Of a stretch of 32,834 nt of DNA, positions 23,455-31,485 are shown piece after piece. Location: assembly GCA_026390495.1 (NCBI GenBank), contig JAPLFV010000324.1, positions 1 through 32,834 on the forward strand, in the 5' to 3' direction. The notes beneath the pieces are model-generated. The model did not search any database, had not been told where the DNA came from, and saw only the letters and a program-made list of their open reading frames with translations. Each line of letters begins with the position of its first letter. Position 1 is the first letter of the stretch. The DNA comes from Pseudomonadota bacterium. Its GTDB lineage: Bacteria; Bdellovibrionota_B; Oligoflexia; Oligoflexales; RGVZ01. A program made the position numbers and the translations under genes.

Positions 23455-24558
23455 ATGTCCATCCAATCAAAGGCAAGAATTCTAACATCCACTCAACTTT
23501 CTGAAGCCGTCACAGCACTCTTGCAAGGTGATGTGGTTGGAATGCCGACAGAAACGGTTTATGGTTTGGCTGGCAACGTGTTTGATGACTCTGCCCTCCT
23601 TAAAATTTTTCACGCAAAACAGCGACCACTTTTTGATCCACTGATCGTTCACATTCCAATCTCTTGGAATACACCAGAAATACTTGATCAGAAGTTATTG
23701 ATCGATCTTAAGAAATTTACTCCCAACATGACTAGTATAGCCAGAGCCCTGATAGAGGATTTTTGGCCTGGACCATTGACGTTGATTGTACCAAGATCGA
23801 GTCATGTTTCAGACTTAGTCACGAGTGGCTTAGACACTGTTGGACTCAGAATGCCACAACACACAGTTGCACAGGCACTCTTAAAAATGTGTGACATCCC
23901 GCTTGCGGCCCCAAGCGCCAATAGGTTTGGAAGAATAAGTCCAACTGAGGCTATTCATGTTCAATCAGAAATTGGCGACAAGATTCCATTTATTGTTGAT
24001 GGCGGTCCTTGTCAGATAGGCGTCGAATCAACTGTTGCAAGAATCTTAGACGACGAAGTCATTGTCCTTCGCCTTGGCAAAGTAACTTCCGATGAACTTA
24101 AAGCATCATTGAAGATACACAATTTGTCAGTTCCAGTGAACTCTGGCATTGGAGTGATCGATCAAGAGATACAGGCTCGATCTCCTGGAATGCTAGCCTC
24201 TCACTATGCGCCCATAAAACCTTTAAAGATTATAGACTTCAGCGAATCGCCGCTCCATGTTTCGCATCAAATTGAGTCAGTGATTTCTGAGTTTAAATCA
24301 TCCAATGTCGGTCTACTTACATGCAAACAGAGTGATCAAACAGCATTTGAAACTTGCCGAAAGAATTCGCTCATTGTTGAAGGCCATGCCACGCTAACTA
24401 AAAATGGAGATGGTGACGAAGCGGCTAAAAACCTGTTTAAATCCCTTAGATTCCTTGATGAATATCGTTTAGATGTCATCATCGCAGAAAAACCAAAGGA
24501 TCATAACGGATTATGGATGGCCGTTTCTGATAGACTTTTTAGAGCCTCACATAAATAA
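23455..24558 (+). CDS. Threonylcarbamoyl-AMP synthase, Sua5 type
   Basis: A 367-residue cytoplasmic enzyme that makes threonylcarbamoyl-AMP from threonine, bicarbonate and ATP for the universal t6A37 tRNA modification. The YrdC domain (about 10-215) carries GMPTETVYGLAGN (29-41), KQRPLFDPLIVHI (55-67), WPGPLTLIVPRS (104-115), PSANRFGRISPTEA (153-166) and VDGGPCQIGVEST (181-193). Position 60-61 reads Phe-Asp where many members have Asn. RSPGMLASHYAPIKP (242-256) is the linker to the C-terminal Sua5 domain, which separates it from the short TsaC form. The ATG at 23455 has a weak ribosome binding site. TsaB, TsaD and TsaE are not in the window. Confidence 0.93.
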   Translation: MSIQSKARILTSTQLSEAVTALLQGDVVGMPTETVYGLAGNVFDDSALLKIFHAKQRPLFDPLIVHIPISWNTPEILDQKLLIDLKKFTPNMTSIARALIEDFWPGPLTLIVPRSSHVSDLVTSGLDTVGLRMPQHTVAQALLKMCDIPLAAPSANRFGRISPTEAIHVQSEIGDKIPFIVDGGPCQIGVESTVARILDDEVIVLRLGKVTSDELKASLKIHNLSVPVNSGIGVIDQEIQARSPGMLASHYAPIKPLKIIDFSESPLHVSHQIESVISEFKSSNVGLLTCKQSDQTAFETCRKNSLIVEGHATLTKNGDGDEAAKNLFKSLRFLDEYRLDVIIAEKPKDHNGLWMAVSDRLFRASHK

Positions 24559-24577
24559 TGACTTGATTCAACGATAG

Positions 24578-24605
24578 CACTTGCAATGTGACAACGTTGC
24601 AGGTG
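24578..24605 (+). other. Stem-loop between the Sua5-type gene and the TerC-family gene
   Basis: CACTTGCAA at 24578-24586 pairs with TTGCAGGTG at 24597-24605 with one G-U pair and a ten-base loop. It lies 20 bases after the stop codon. No T-run follows directly. It may be a weak terminator, or part of the leader of the TerC-family gene. It does not show the conserved core of the Mn-sensing yybP-ykoY riboswitch that often precedes TerC genes. Confidence 0.45.
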
Positions 24606-24694
24606 AATGTAAGATACGTTTCAGAATTATTTTAAAAATATAGATAAAAAGTTTTTTGAATACGATTAAATAGAGACGAAAGAGGCCCTGAAAA

Positions 24695-25639
24695 ATGACC
24701 GATGCACCTGTTCAAGATTTGCACCCATATTTATTTCCAGGATTTATTGCACTGGTTGTTTCATTGATCGCACTTGATCTTTTTGTCATGCGAAAAAAAG
24801 ACGAGATACCTACTATGAAACAGGCCACTATCTGGTGCCTATTTTGGATAGGCGTTGCTATGACGTTCAATGGATGGATTGCCTGGTATCTTGGCAAAAC
24901 TGCTGCGTTAACCTTTTTAACTGGGTATGTCATTGAGCTTTCGCTGTCTGTTGATAATTTATTTGTTTTTATTTTGATCTTTTCGTCATTCAAAGTTGAT
25001 CCAAGGTATCAGCATCGCGTCCTTTTTTGGGGGATTTTAGGCGCATTGATTATGCGAGCCATTTGTATCTTTGCTGGCGTTGCTGCTCTCAAACAATTTG
25101 AATGGCTAGAGTTTGTGTTTGCAGCCATTTTGGTTTGGGCGGGGATCAAAACCCTTCTTCATAAAGACGAAGATGACGACAGAGATCCGTCGCAAGGATT
25201 TGTCGCAACAACAATTAAGAAATTTATTCCCGTAAAGGCAGAGTTTCACGGAGATCGTTTTATTGTGATTGAAAACGGCAAAAAAGTAGCCACGCCGCTT
25301 TTCTTAGTGCTGGTTTTAGTTGAGCTAAGCGACGTTATTTTTGCAGTAGATTCCATACCAGCCGTTCTAGCGGTCACCAAAGACCCATTTCTTGTTTACA
25401 GCAGCAATATTTTCGCAATTCTTGGCCTACGAAGCCTGTACTTTGTACTTTCCAAGATGGTTCACACGTTTCGTTTTTTGGATACTGGTGTCAGTCTTAT
25501 ATTAATTTTCATAGGAATAAAAATGGCAGCCAGCCATTGGTATCATCTCCCAATTGAAGTGGCACTAGGTGTCATATTGGGCACACTTGCCATTTCAATC
25601 GTGGCAAGTTTGGCTTTTCCCTCAGAAGAGAAAGTTTGA
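24695..25639 (+). CDS. TerC/Alx-family integral membrane protein
   Basis: A 314-residue inner-membrane protein with about eight to nine helices, belonging to the TerC superfamily (the Alx branch). Conserved acidic residues lie within helices: Asp87 in ELSLSVDNLFVFILIF, and Asp213 and Asp219 in VELSDVIFAVDSIPAV. SSNIFAILGLRSLYFVLS (around 234-252) is also characteristic. Members are linked to Mn2+ export, metalation of exported proteins and pH response; none of these roles is demonstrated here. A cytoplasmic acidic loop (HKDEDDDRD) lies near residue 160. The ATG at 24695 is taken as the start, with a loose AGAGG upstream. The gene ends nine bases from the convergent pdhC, leaving no room for a separate terminator. 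Confidence 0.92.
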   Translation: MTDAPVQDLHPYLFPGFIALVVSLIALDLFVMRKKDEIPTMKQATIWCLFWIGVAMTFNGWIAWYLGKTAALTFLTGYVIELSLSVDNLFVFILIFSSFKVDPRYQHRVLFWGILGALIMRAICIFAGVAALKQFEWLEFVFAAILVWAGIKTLLHKDEDDDRDPSQGFVATTIKKFIPVKAEFHGDRFIVIENGKKVATPLFLVLVLVELSDVIFAVDSIPAVLAVTKDPFLVYSSNIFAILGLRSLYFVLSKMVHTFRFLDTGVSLILIFIGIKMAASHWYHLPIEVALGVILGTLAISIVASLAFPSEEKV

Positions 25640-25648
25640 TTAAAAAAC

Positions 25649-26920
25649 CTACAACATCGTCATAGGCTCTTCAATATGCTCAACGAGAGTCTTTAGAAAC
25701 TGCGCTCCCATGGCTCCATCGATAACACGATGGTCACAACTTAGAGTCATTTTCATGATGGGCTTTGCAACAATGTCACCAGACGCATTGACAACCGGAG
25801 TAACCATAGTGCCACCAACCGCTAAGATAGCCGCCTGTGGTGGATTAATGATTGCGGTAAATTCCTCGATGCCAAACATACCTAGGTTGGAAATAGTGAA
25901 CGTTCCACCCAAATAATCCTCATTGGTTAGTTTGCCATCCTTTGCCTTACCCGCAAGTTCTTTGGCTTTAGCAGCGATGTCACGAATTGAAAGCAAATTG
26001 GTATGCCTAATCACTGGTGTAACAAGCCCAGTCGGTAACGCTACAGCCATGCACACGTGCACACCACCAAACTCAATGATAGAATCCTGCTGCCATGAAG
26101 CATTGACACTAGGGTGTTTTGCCAATGCCTTTGCAACAGCCATCGTCACAAGGTCGTTGACACTGACTTTCACAACTGACTTGTCTTTACTGGATTCAGC
26201 ATCTTTATTGAGTCGAGTCCGCCAATCATTCATTCGAGTCATGTCGGCACTAACCGTCAAATAAAAATGTGGCGCTTCGTTTTTGCCTTGTAACAATCGC
26301 TTCGCAATTGTTTTGCGCATCATTGAAAGTGGAATCACTCGATCAGCTGCCACAGCAAAACTGCTATTAGTCGTTCCCATAGACTGAGATCGGCCACCAG
26401 CATTTGCAGTTTCAATATCCTTTGCAACGATTCTCCCCGCCGGACCTGAACCTTGAACCGTTGTAAGATCCAATCCTTTATCGGCTGCCATTTTCTTGGC
26501 AAGTGGGGACGCTTTTACTCGTCCGCCATTTGTAGACGCTGACTTAGACTCTGCACTTTGAGGCGTTGGCGAAGACGCAGGAGCACTAGTACTACTTGTT
26601 GCAGCCGGTTTTGGAGCAGGGCCTTTTGCACCAGGAGCCGCCTGCAGTTTGGAAAGTAGTTCTTCTAAATTATATTTTTCGCCCTTTGCACCTATAACAC
26701 ACAAAGGAGTGCCTAAGGCCGCAGTCTTCTTCGGTTCCAGCAATATTTTCAAAACGACACCCTCGGCATTTGACGCAAACGCCATGGTCGCTTTATCCGT
26801 TTCAATCTCGACTAAATCTTGGCCTTCATCAATCGACTCGCCTTCTTTTTTTAGCCAATTTGCGACGGCTCCCTCTTCCATAGTGTCCGATAACTTAGGC
26901 ATCACAATGATTTTAGCCAT
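25649..26920 (-). CDS. pdhC: Pyruvate dehydrogenase E2, dihydrolipoyllysine acetyltransferase
   Basis: A 423-residue E2 core component that transfers acetyl groups from lipoamide to coenzyme A. Order of domains: one lipoyl domain (1-76) with the modified Lys43 in ETDKATMAF; an Ala/Pro/Ser-rich linker (about 93-133); an E1/E3-binding peripheral subunit domain (about 135-171) with VKASPLAKKMAADKGLDL and GSGPAGRIVAKDI; and the catalytic domain (about 192-423) with His397 and Asp401 in CDHRVIDGA. One lipoyl domain is typical of pdhABC-type operons. The ATG at 26920 has GAGGA nine bases upstream. It follows pdhB after a 109-base gap. No E3 (dihydrolipoyl dehydrogenase) gene follows; the next gene is convergent. 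Confidence 0.95.
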   Translation of the reverse strand: MAKIIVMPKLSDTMEEGAVANWLKKEGESIDEGQDLVEIETDKATMAFASNAEGVVLKILLEPKKTAALGTPLCVIGAKGEKYNLEELLSKLQAAPGAKGPAPKPAATSSTSAPASSPTPQSAESKSASTNGGRVKASPLAKKMAADKGLDLTTVQGSGPAGRIVAKDIETANAGGRSQSMGTTNSSFAVAADRVIPLSMMRKTIAKRLLQGKNEAPHFYLTVSADMTRMNDWRTRLNKDAESSKDKSVVKVSVNDLVTMAVAKALAKHPSVNASWQQDSIIEFGGVHVCMAVALPTGLVTPVIRHTNLLSIRDIAAKAKELAGKAKDGKLTNEDYLGGTFTISNLGMFGIEEFTAIINPPQAAILAVGGTMVTPVVNASGDIVAKPIMKMTLSCDHRVIDGAMGAQFLKTLVEHIEEPMTML

Positions 26921-27029
26921 AATAAAAAGTCCTCAAAATGAAAAAATCAATTTTAACTTTAACCACTACACCTGAACAAAGAACGAGGCCTCAATCGCGT
27001 ACATCAGCAATTGTAGGGCGGATTCAAAT

Positions 27030-28010
27030 CTAATCCATATAAAGCACTTGCTTAACAACTGGGATGATTCGCTCCACCTCTGGCAAAACTCTATGCTCAA
27101 GATTTTCAGCATACGGCATAGGAACAAATTCATTGGATACGCGCATTACAGGTGCATCAAGTTCATCAAAACAGACTCGCTGCACTAGCTCCACAATCCA
27201 AGATCCAACACTGGCGGCTTGGTAGGCTTCTTCAATGATGACACAACGGTGCGTCTTACGAATGGAATTAAAGATCATTTCTTCATCCAAAGGCCTTAAA
27301 CTTCTTGGATCAATGACCTCACATTCAATTCCTTGTTCCGCAAACACCGCAGCGACGTCCATAGCTCTTTGCACCATTTTAGCCCAAGCAATCAAAGTGA
27401 CGTGCTGTCCCTCTCGCATCAAGCGCCCTTGACCCAAAGGAATCAAAAACTCTGCATCATCTACCTCGCCCTTCATGGCGTACATCATTTCACTTTCCAA
27501 GAAAATGACCGGATTATTGTCTCTTATCGAAGTTTTTAGTAATCCATAACCATCACTGGGATTGGCACTCGTCACAACTTTCAAGCCAGGAACTTGAGTC
27601 AACATGCCTTCTACAGTTTGGGAATGTTGCGCCGACAGCATGTGTGCTGCTCCATTAGGACCTCTAAACACCATTGGTATCGGAAATTGTCCAGCAGACA
27701 TATACAGCATTTTTGCCGCGTGATTAATGATCTGATCAAACGCCTGAATTCCAAAGTTCCATGTCATCATTTCAATAATGGGGCGAAGTCCAGCCATAGC
27801 AGCGCCGACACCTAATCCAGCAAAACCGCCTTCTGAAATAGGGCTATCAATCACTCGTGAAGGGCCAAATTTATCTAACATTCCTTTAGATACTTTATAG
27901 GCTCCATTGTATTGCGCAACTTCTTCACCCATCAAAAATACTTTTGGGTCACGAGTCATTTCCTCAGACATCGCACGCCCTAATGCTTCTCTATAGGTCA
28001 AAATAGACAT
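27030..28010 (-). CDS. pdhB: Pyruvate dehydrogenase E1 subunit beta
   Basis: A 326-residue subunit of the heterotetrameric E1 enzyme that decarboxylates pyruvate with thiamine diphosphate. Glu60 in VIDSPISEGGFAG is the conserved acid that activates the cofactor. YREALGRAMSEEMTRDPKVF and MGEEVAQYNGAYKVSKGM at the N-terminus, and HSQTVEGMLTQVPGLKVV near residue 129, are family-typical. The C-terminal transketolase domain begins near 195, with VTLIAWAKMVQRAMD and VIDPRSLRPLDEE. There is no signal or extra domain. It lies 60 bases downstream of pdhA on the same strand. A branched-chain 2-oxoacid dehydrogenase is the main alternative, but the pdh assignment fits all three genes together. Confidence 0.94.
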   Translation of the reverse strand: MSILTYREALGRAMSEEMTRDPKVFLMGEEVAQYNGAYKVSKGMLDKFGPSRVIDSPISEGGFAGLGVGAAMAGLRPIIEMMTWNFGIQAFDQIINHAAKMLYMSAGQFPIPMVFRGPNGAAHMLSAQHSQTVEGMLTQVPGLKVVTSANPSDGYGLLKTSIRDNNPVIFLESEMMYAMKGEVDDAEFLIPLGQGRLMREGQHVTLIAWAKMVQRAMDVAAVFAEQGIECEVIDPRSLRPLDEEMIFNSIRKTHRCVIIEEAYQAASVGSWIVELVQRVCFDELDAPVMRVSNEFVPMPYAENLEHRVLPEVERIIPVVKQVLYMD

Positions 28011-28070
28011 TACAGTTCCGTCTCCATCATAGTTATTGTTAAAAGTTCCATTACCGATTCAAAAAAGTGC

Positions 28071-29048
28071 CTAGTCCGCGTACACATATCGCCAAACGGC
28101 ATCTTCTGGCGGAATTGGTTGTTCGTCTGCCCACTCTTCGTCAGCACGGGCCTTGGCTTTTGCTTCGGTATCGACGGCCTTCAGTTCGGCATCATTCATC
28201 AATTTTTGCTTCTTGATATACTCACCCAATTGCAAAATGGGATCACGACCCAACCACTCAGCCATTTCTTCTTTTGTGCGATACAATCCAGGATCAGATA
28301 CTGAGTGACCTTTGTAGCGATAGCAAATGGCATCTAGAAAATAGGGCCTCTTAGTCTTGCGAATTTTAGCAACAATCTCTGTCACTGTTTCCATTGTGGT
28401 CAATACATTCATACCGTCGACTTCACCGTGGTCCATATCGTACGCTAAAGCACGTTTCCATAAATGGTCTACGCTGGTAGTCCTTTTAATGTCAGTACCC
28501 ATTCCGTAACGGTTGTTCTCAACGATAAACAAGCAAGGTAAGGACCAGGTTGCCGCCATATTGAGTGCTTCATGAAACTGACCTTGATTGGTCGCGGCAT
28601 CACCCATGTAACAAACGATGATCTCATCCTTCTTTTCATAGTTAATGGCAAAGCCAACACCAGCGGCCAAGGGAACTTGACCACCGACAATACCGTGACC
28701 ACCTAAAAATCTTCTGTCTTTGCTAAACATATGCATCGATCCACCGTTGCCTTTGGCACAACCAGTATACCGACCAAACAATTCCGCAAACACTTCATTC
28801 CCGGGAATTCCTTTAGCGATGGCTTGGGTGTGGGAACGATACGCTGAGATCATATAATCAGTATCTTTCAACGCCCGTTGCACTCCCACACAAAGAGCTT
28901 CTTGACCTATATGAACATGACAAAAACCTGCGAATTTTTGCGCCGTATAAGCCTGTAAAACTCGCTCTTCAAATCGACGGTAATAACAAAGTTCAAAATA
29001 AAGTTTCTTCAAAAACTCAAGATCATAGGTTTTCGCTTTTGCGGCCAT
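28071..29048 (-). CDS. pdhA: Pyruvate dehydrogenase E1 subunit alpha
   Basis: A 325-residue subunit carrying the thiamine diphosphate-binding motif, from GDAATNQGQFHEALNM (149-164) to IVENN (175-179). CYYRRFEERVLQAY (21-34), GFCHVHIGQEA (41-51), ISAYRSHTQAIAKG (67-80) and KGNGGSMHMFSKDRRFLGGH (99-118) all match the PdhA family. The C-terminal YRYKGHSVSDPGLYRTKEE is the phosphorylation-loop region known from mitochondrial enzymes; no kinase is implied here. It is the first gene of pdhA-pdhB-pdhC. ATG 29048 follows AAGGAG six bases away. An inverted repeat at 29175-29188 upstream could bind a regulator. Confidence 0.95.
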   Translation of the reverse strand: MAAKAKTYDLEFLKKLYFELCYYRRFEERVLQAYTAQKFAGFCHVHIGQEALCVGVQRALKDTDYMISAYRSHTQAIAKGIPGNEVFAELFGRYTGCAKGNGGSMHMFSKDRRFLGGHGIVGGQVPLAAGVGFAINYEKKDEIIVCYMGDAATNQGQFHEALNMAATWSLPCLFIVENNRYGMGTDIKRTTSVDHLWKRALAYDMDHGEVDGMNVLTTMETVTEIVAKIRKTKRPYFLDAICYRYKGHSVSDPGLYRTKEEMAEWLGRDPILQLGEYIKKQKLMNDAELKAVDTEAKAKARADEEWADEQPIPPEDAVWRYVYAD

Positions 29049-29174
29049 ATCATACTCCTTGTTGCAGCCAAAGGACGGCTCCTGAATAGGTTAGCATAAA
29101 AAATTTATCTGTGAAATTCAGCGTTCTGAGATTAATGGAATTAAACTGCCCAAAAAACTACCTGCTACACTTTG

Positions 29175-29188
29175 TTGTCTAATGACAA
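29175..29188 (-). promoter_or_regulatory. Perfect dyad upstream of pdhA, candidate operator
   Basis: TTGTC-TAAT-GACAA at 29175-29188 is a perfect five-base inverted repeat with a four-base centre, 127 bases upstream of the pdhA start and just after the preceding gene's stop. It is too small and lacks a T-run for a terminator. It does not match the E. coli PdhR consensus. Confidence 0.35.
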
Positions 29189-29200
29189 TCCACATAATTT

Positions 29201-30001
29201 CTAAGGCCAAATTGTTACTAGCTTCAACCCAAATCCAAAAACACCGCCGCCGACATTTCTAGAAAATGCCCCCCGAAAATCAGACATTCCGTCAACGTCA
29301 CCATTAAACACTTTCGTGCCTTCACCCTGACCCGTTAGATCGCTAGACGAAAAGAGACTGAACGCTCCATCTCCAAATCGTTTAAGGACAATCTCCGCCT
29401 CAAAAAATCCACGCCAAAGGCTCATTGGTCCTGCGTAGCTTGAGGTGCCAAACACAACAGATTCAGTGCGATCATTGATTTTTACTTTCCCAATGGCAAC
29501 CTGCATAGCAGGACCCAATGAAAGCAATATATCGGGCCATTTTTCAGGAGTTATCCCGAACTGAATATACGGCTTAGCTAACACTGCGCCGAGTTCAAAA
29601 CTTGCCTTTTTGAGAGGCAACCCAGTCAAAGCATCGTCCTGTTTTGCAGTCTTGCCATTCAAGTAACGAACCCCAAAGCCCACGTCATAGTCAAAATACC
29701 AAAAGCCCTGCTTTTTGAACGCACGCTGTAAAAATATTCCAAAGCCACTCGAAGATCCGCCGACCATTCCAACAGAGCATATTTTTTTTGTCGGATCTGC
29801 AGAATCTCGGGTACAAGTAGCAGGTACAGAGCTCCCCGCATCGGTCTTATACTTCAAATTCACATAATCTTGAGAATTAGAATAATCGATGCCTAATTGA
29901 TACTGGGAGACGTACTGAATCGTCTGACTAATAAATGCATTTGATACATGAGAGTAGAATGCAGACGATACGCCAAAGATCAAATATAGAATGAATTTCA
30001 A
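29201..30001 (-). CDS. Predicted outer-membrane beta-barrel protein of unknown function
   Basis: A 266-residue exported protein. With a TTG start at 30001 it opens with a textbook signal peptide, LKFILYLIFGVSSAFYSHVS followed by NA, and the mature part is rich in alternating polar and hydrophobic strands (FWYFDYDVGFGVRYL, ASFELGAVLAKPYIQFGI, FRGAFSRNVGGGVFGFGLKL). It ends in a hydrophobic strand with aromatic residue (TIWP), consistent with an outer-membrane barrel of eight to twelve strands. There is no recognisable family. Two cysteines (in ATCTRD and KICSV) could form one disulphide. The longer frame begins at a TTG at 30040, but AAGGA at 30010-30014 lies eight bases from 30001. It sits between fabF and pdhA on the same strand, 77 bases after fabF. 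Confidence 0.65.
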   Translation of the reverse strand: MKFILYLIFGVSSAFYSHVSNAFISQTIQYVSQYQLGIDYSNSQDYVNLKYKTDAGSSVPATCTRDSADPTKKICSVGMVGGSSSGFGIFLQRAFKKQGFWYFDYDVGFGVRYLNGKTAKQDDALTGLPLKKASFELGAVLAKPYIQFGITPEKWPDILLSLGPAMQVAIGKVKINDRTESVVFGTSSYAGPMSLWRGFFEAEIVLKRFGDGAFSLFSSSDLTGQGEGTKVFNGDVDGMSDFRGAFSRNVGGGVFGFGLKLVTIWP

Positions 30002-30009
30002 AATTGCCG

Positions 30010-30014
30010 TCCTT
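30010..30014 (-). promoter_or_regulatory. Ribosome binding site supporting a TTG start at 30001
   Basis: On the minus strand AAGGA (30014-30010) is followed after eight bases by TTG at 30001. The choice is backed by the resulting signal peptide beginning directly with a Lys and a hydrophobic core. Confidence 0.6.
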
Positions 30015-30078
30015 ACAAAGATTAGTTTCAAGTCTCTCAAATTTACTTTTTAAAAGGGATCGCCATTCAATTTCAACA

Positions 30079-31308
30079 CTAAAGAGCCCTAAATGCCACA
30101 GTAGCATTCGTTCCACCAAATCCAAAAGAATTACTAATCGAAACTCGAATTCGCTTTTCTTTTGCCTTCAATGGGGTGTAGTCAAGATCACATTCAGGAT
30201 CTGGAGTTTCAAGACCAGCAGTCGGCGGAACAATACTTTTATGTATCGCCATGACTGCGTAAACAGCTTCAATCCCTCCGGCGGCACCTAAACAGTGACC
30301 TGTAACTCCTTTTGTAGAAGATATAGAAACTGAATTCGCATACTGCCCAAAAACATGTTTGATGGCCATCGTCTCGAAATGGTCATTCATACTAGTACTG
30401 GTACCGTGAGCATTTATGTAATCAACTTCCGATATATTAACCTGTCCAGATTGAAGCGCCATGCGCATACACCTCTGAGCACCTTCGCCTTCAGGAGCTG
30501 GCGCGGTAATATGGTGGGCGTCTCCAGACATCCCGTAGCCCACAACCTCAGCGTATATTTTCGCACCTCTCTTTTTAGCATGTTCGTACTCTTCAAGAAC
30601 TAATACTCCGGAACCTTCTCCCATCACAAAACCGTCACGGTTCAAATCAAAAGGTCTCGATGCAATATCCGGGCGGTCATTGTTTTGACTCAATGCCTTT
30701 GCAGCGGCAAATCCTGCAATCGACAGCGGAGTTAGAGCCGCTTCCGCTCCTCCACAGACCATGACGTCTGCCATTCCATTTTTAATATATAACCACGATT
30801 CTCCAACACCATGTGTTCCAGAGGCACAGGCAGTGGTGGTACACATATTTGGTCCTTTTAAATTGTGCTGCCTTGATACAAAGCCACTAGCCATATTAGC
30901 AATCATGTAAGGTATAAAAAACGGCGTAATTCGCCTTGGCCCTTTTTCCTTAAGAGTATCGTGACAACTTTCAATCAGCTCAAGAGCGCCAAGACCAACG
31001 CTCACACATGTGCCGTAGCGTTCAAACTGCGCTCCCGACAAAAATCCACTATCCAAAATCGCTTCTTGGGATGCCTTCGCCGCATACTGTAGAAACAAGG
31101 GAGCTCGATTGGCCTCTTTTAATTCCATGGCAGTTCCAATTGAGAATCCTTTCACTTCAGCTGCAATAGTCGTCGGCAATTCTTTCGGATCGAATCGTGT
31201 AATCGTTGCGACTCCTGTTTTTGCACTGAGTGCATTCAACCAAGAGTCATTCAAGTTATTTCCGACAGGAGTGACCATTCCCATTCCCGTTACGACAACT
31301 CTCCTCAT
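30079..31308 (-). CDS. fabF: Beta-ketoacyl-ACP synthase II
   Basis: A 409-residue condensing enzyme that elongates acyl-ACP with malonyl-ACP in fatty acid synthesis. The catalytic triad is present: Cys161 in TTACASGTHGVGES, His301 in NAHGTSTSMND and His338 in STKGVTGHCLGAAGGIEA, with the conserved Lys333 nearby. The start MRRVVVTGMGMVTPVGNNLN is typical of FabF/KASII, and PFDLNRDGFVMGEGSGVLVL (219-238) is a family motif. The length is normal. No acpP, fabD or fabG adjoins, which is unusual. ATG 31308 has an AAAGGAG site seven bases upstream, and a strong stem-loop sits in its leader at 31334-31359. FabB is the main alternative; the overall pattern favours FabF. Confidence 0.93.
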   Translation of the reverse strand: MRRVVVTGMGMVTPVGNNLNDSWLNALSAKTGVATITRFDPKELPTTIAAEVKGFSIGTAMELKEANRAPLFLQYAAKASQEAILDSGFLSGAQFERYGTCVSVGLGALELIESCHDTLKEKGPRRITPFFIPYMIANMASGFVSRQHNLKGPNMCTTTACASGTHGVGESWLYIKNGMADVMVCGGAEAALTPLSIAGFAAAKALSQNNDRPDIASRPFDLNRDGFVMGEGSGVLVLEEYEHAKKRGAKIYAEVVGYGMSGDAHHITAPAPEGEGAQRCMRMALQSGQVNISEVDYINAHGTSTSMNDHFETMAIKHVFGQYANSVSISSTKGVTGHCLGAAGGIEAVYAVMAIHKSIVPPTAGLETPDPECDLDYTPLKAKEKRIRVSISNSFGFGGTNATVAFRAL

Positions 31309-31333
31309 AGTGAACTCCTTTTTAATTTAGAAC

Positions 31334-31359
31334 TTCGCCAGAAAATTCAGTCTGGCGAA
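31334..31359 (-). promoter_or_regulatory. Perfect nine-pair stem-loop in the fabF leader
   Basis: TTCGCCAGA (31334-31342) and TCTGGCGAA (31351-31359) are exact complements with an eight-base loop, 26 bases before the fabF start. On the minus strand it is followed by GTTCTAAATT, a poor U-tract, so it could be a leaky terminator for the lptF-type gene, a leader structure, or a repressor site. Confidence 0.5.
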
Positions 31360-31485
31360 AAAGTTTTCAGAATGCTTTGCTTAATGGCCAATGCAAATCA
31401 CAATAGTTCCCGCACATATCAGGCCCATTTTTAGGGCATTTAGATCTAGGGAGTTTATGAGAACTTGAGAAAGGTATCTAGTAAA

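Noticed and set aside
24559-24694. yybP-ykoY manganese riboswitch before the TerC-family gene
   Set aside because: The gene family often carries one, but the conserved core is not visible; only a simple stem-loop is present.
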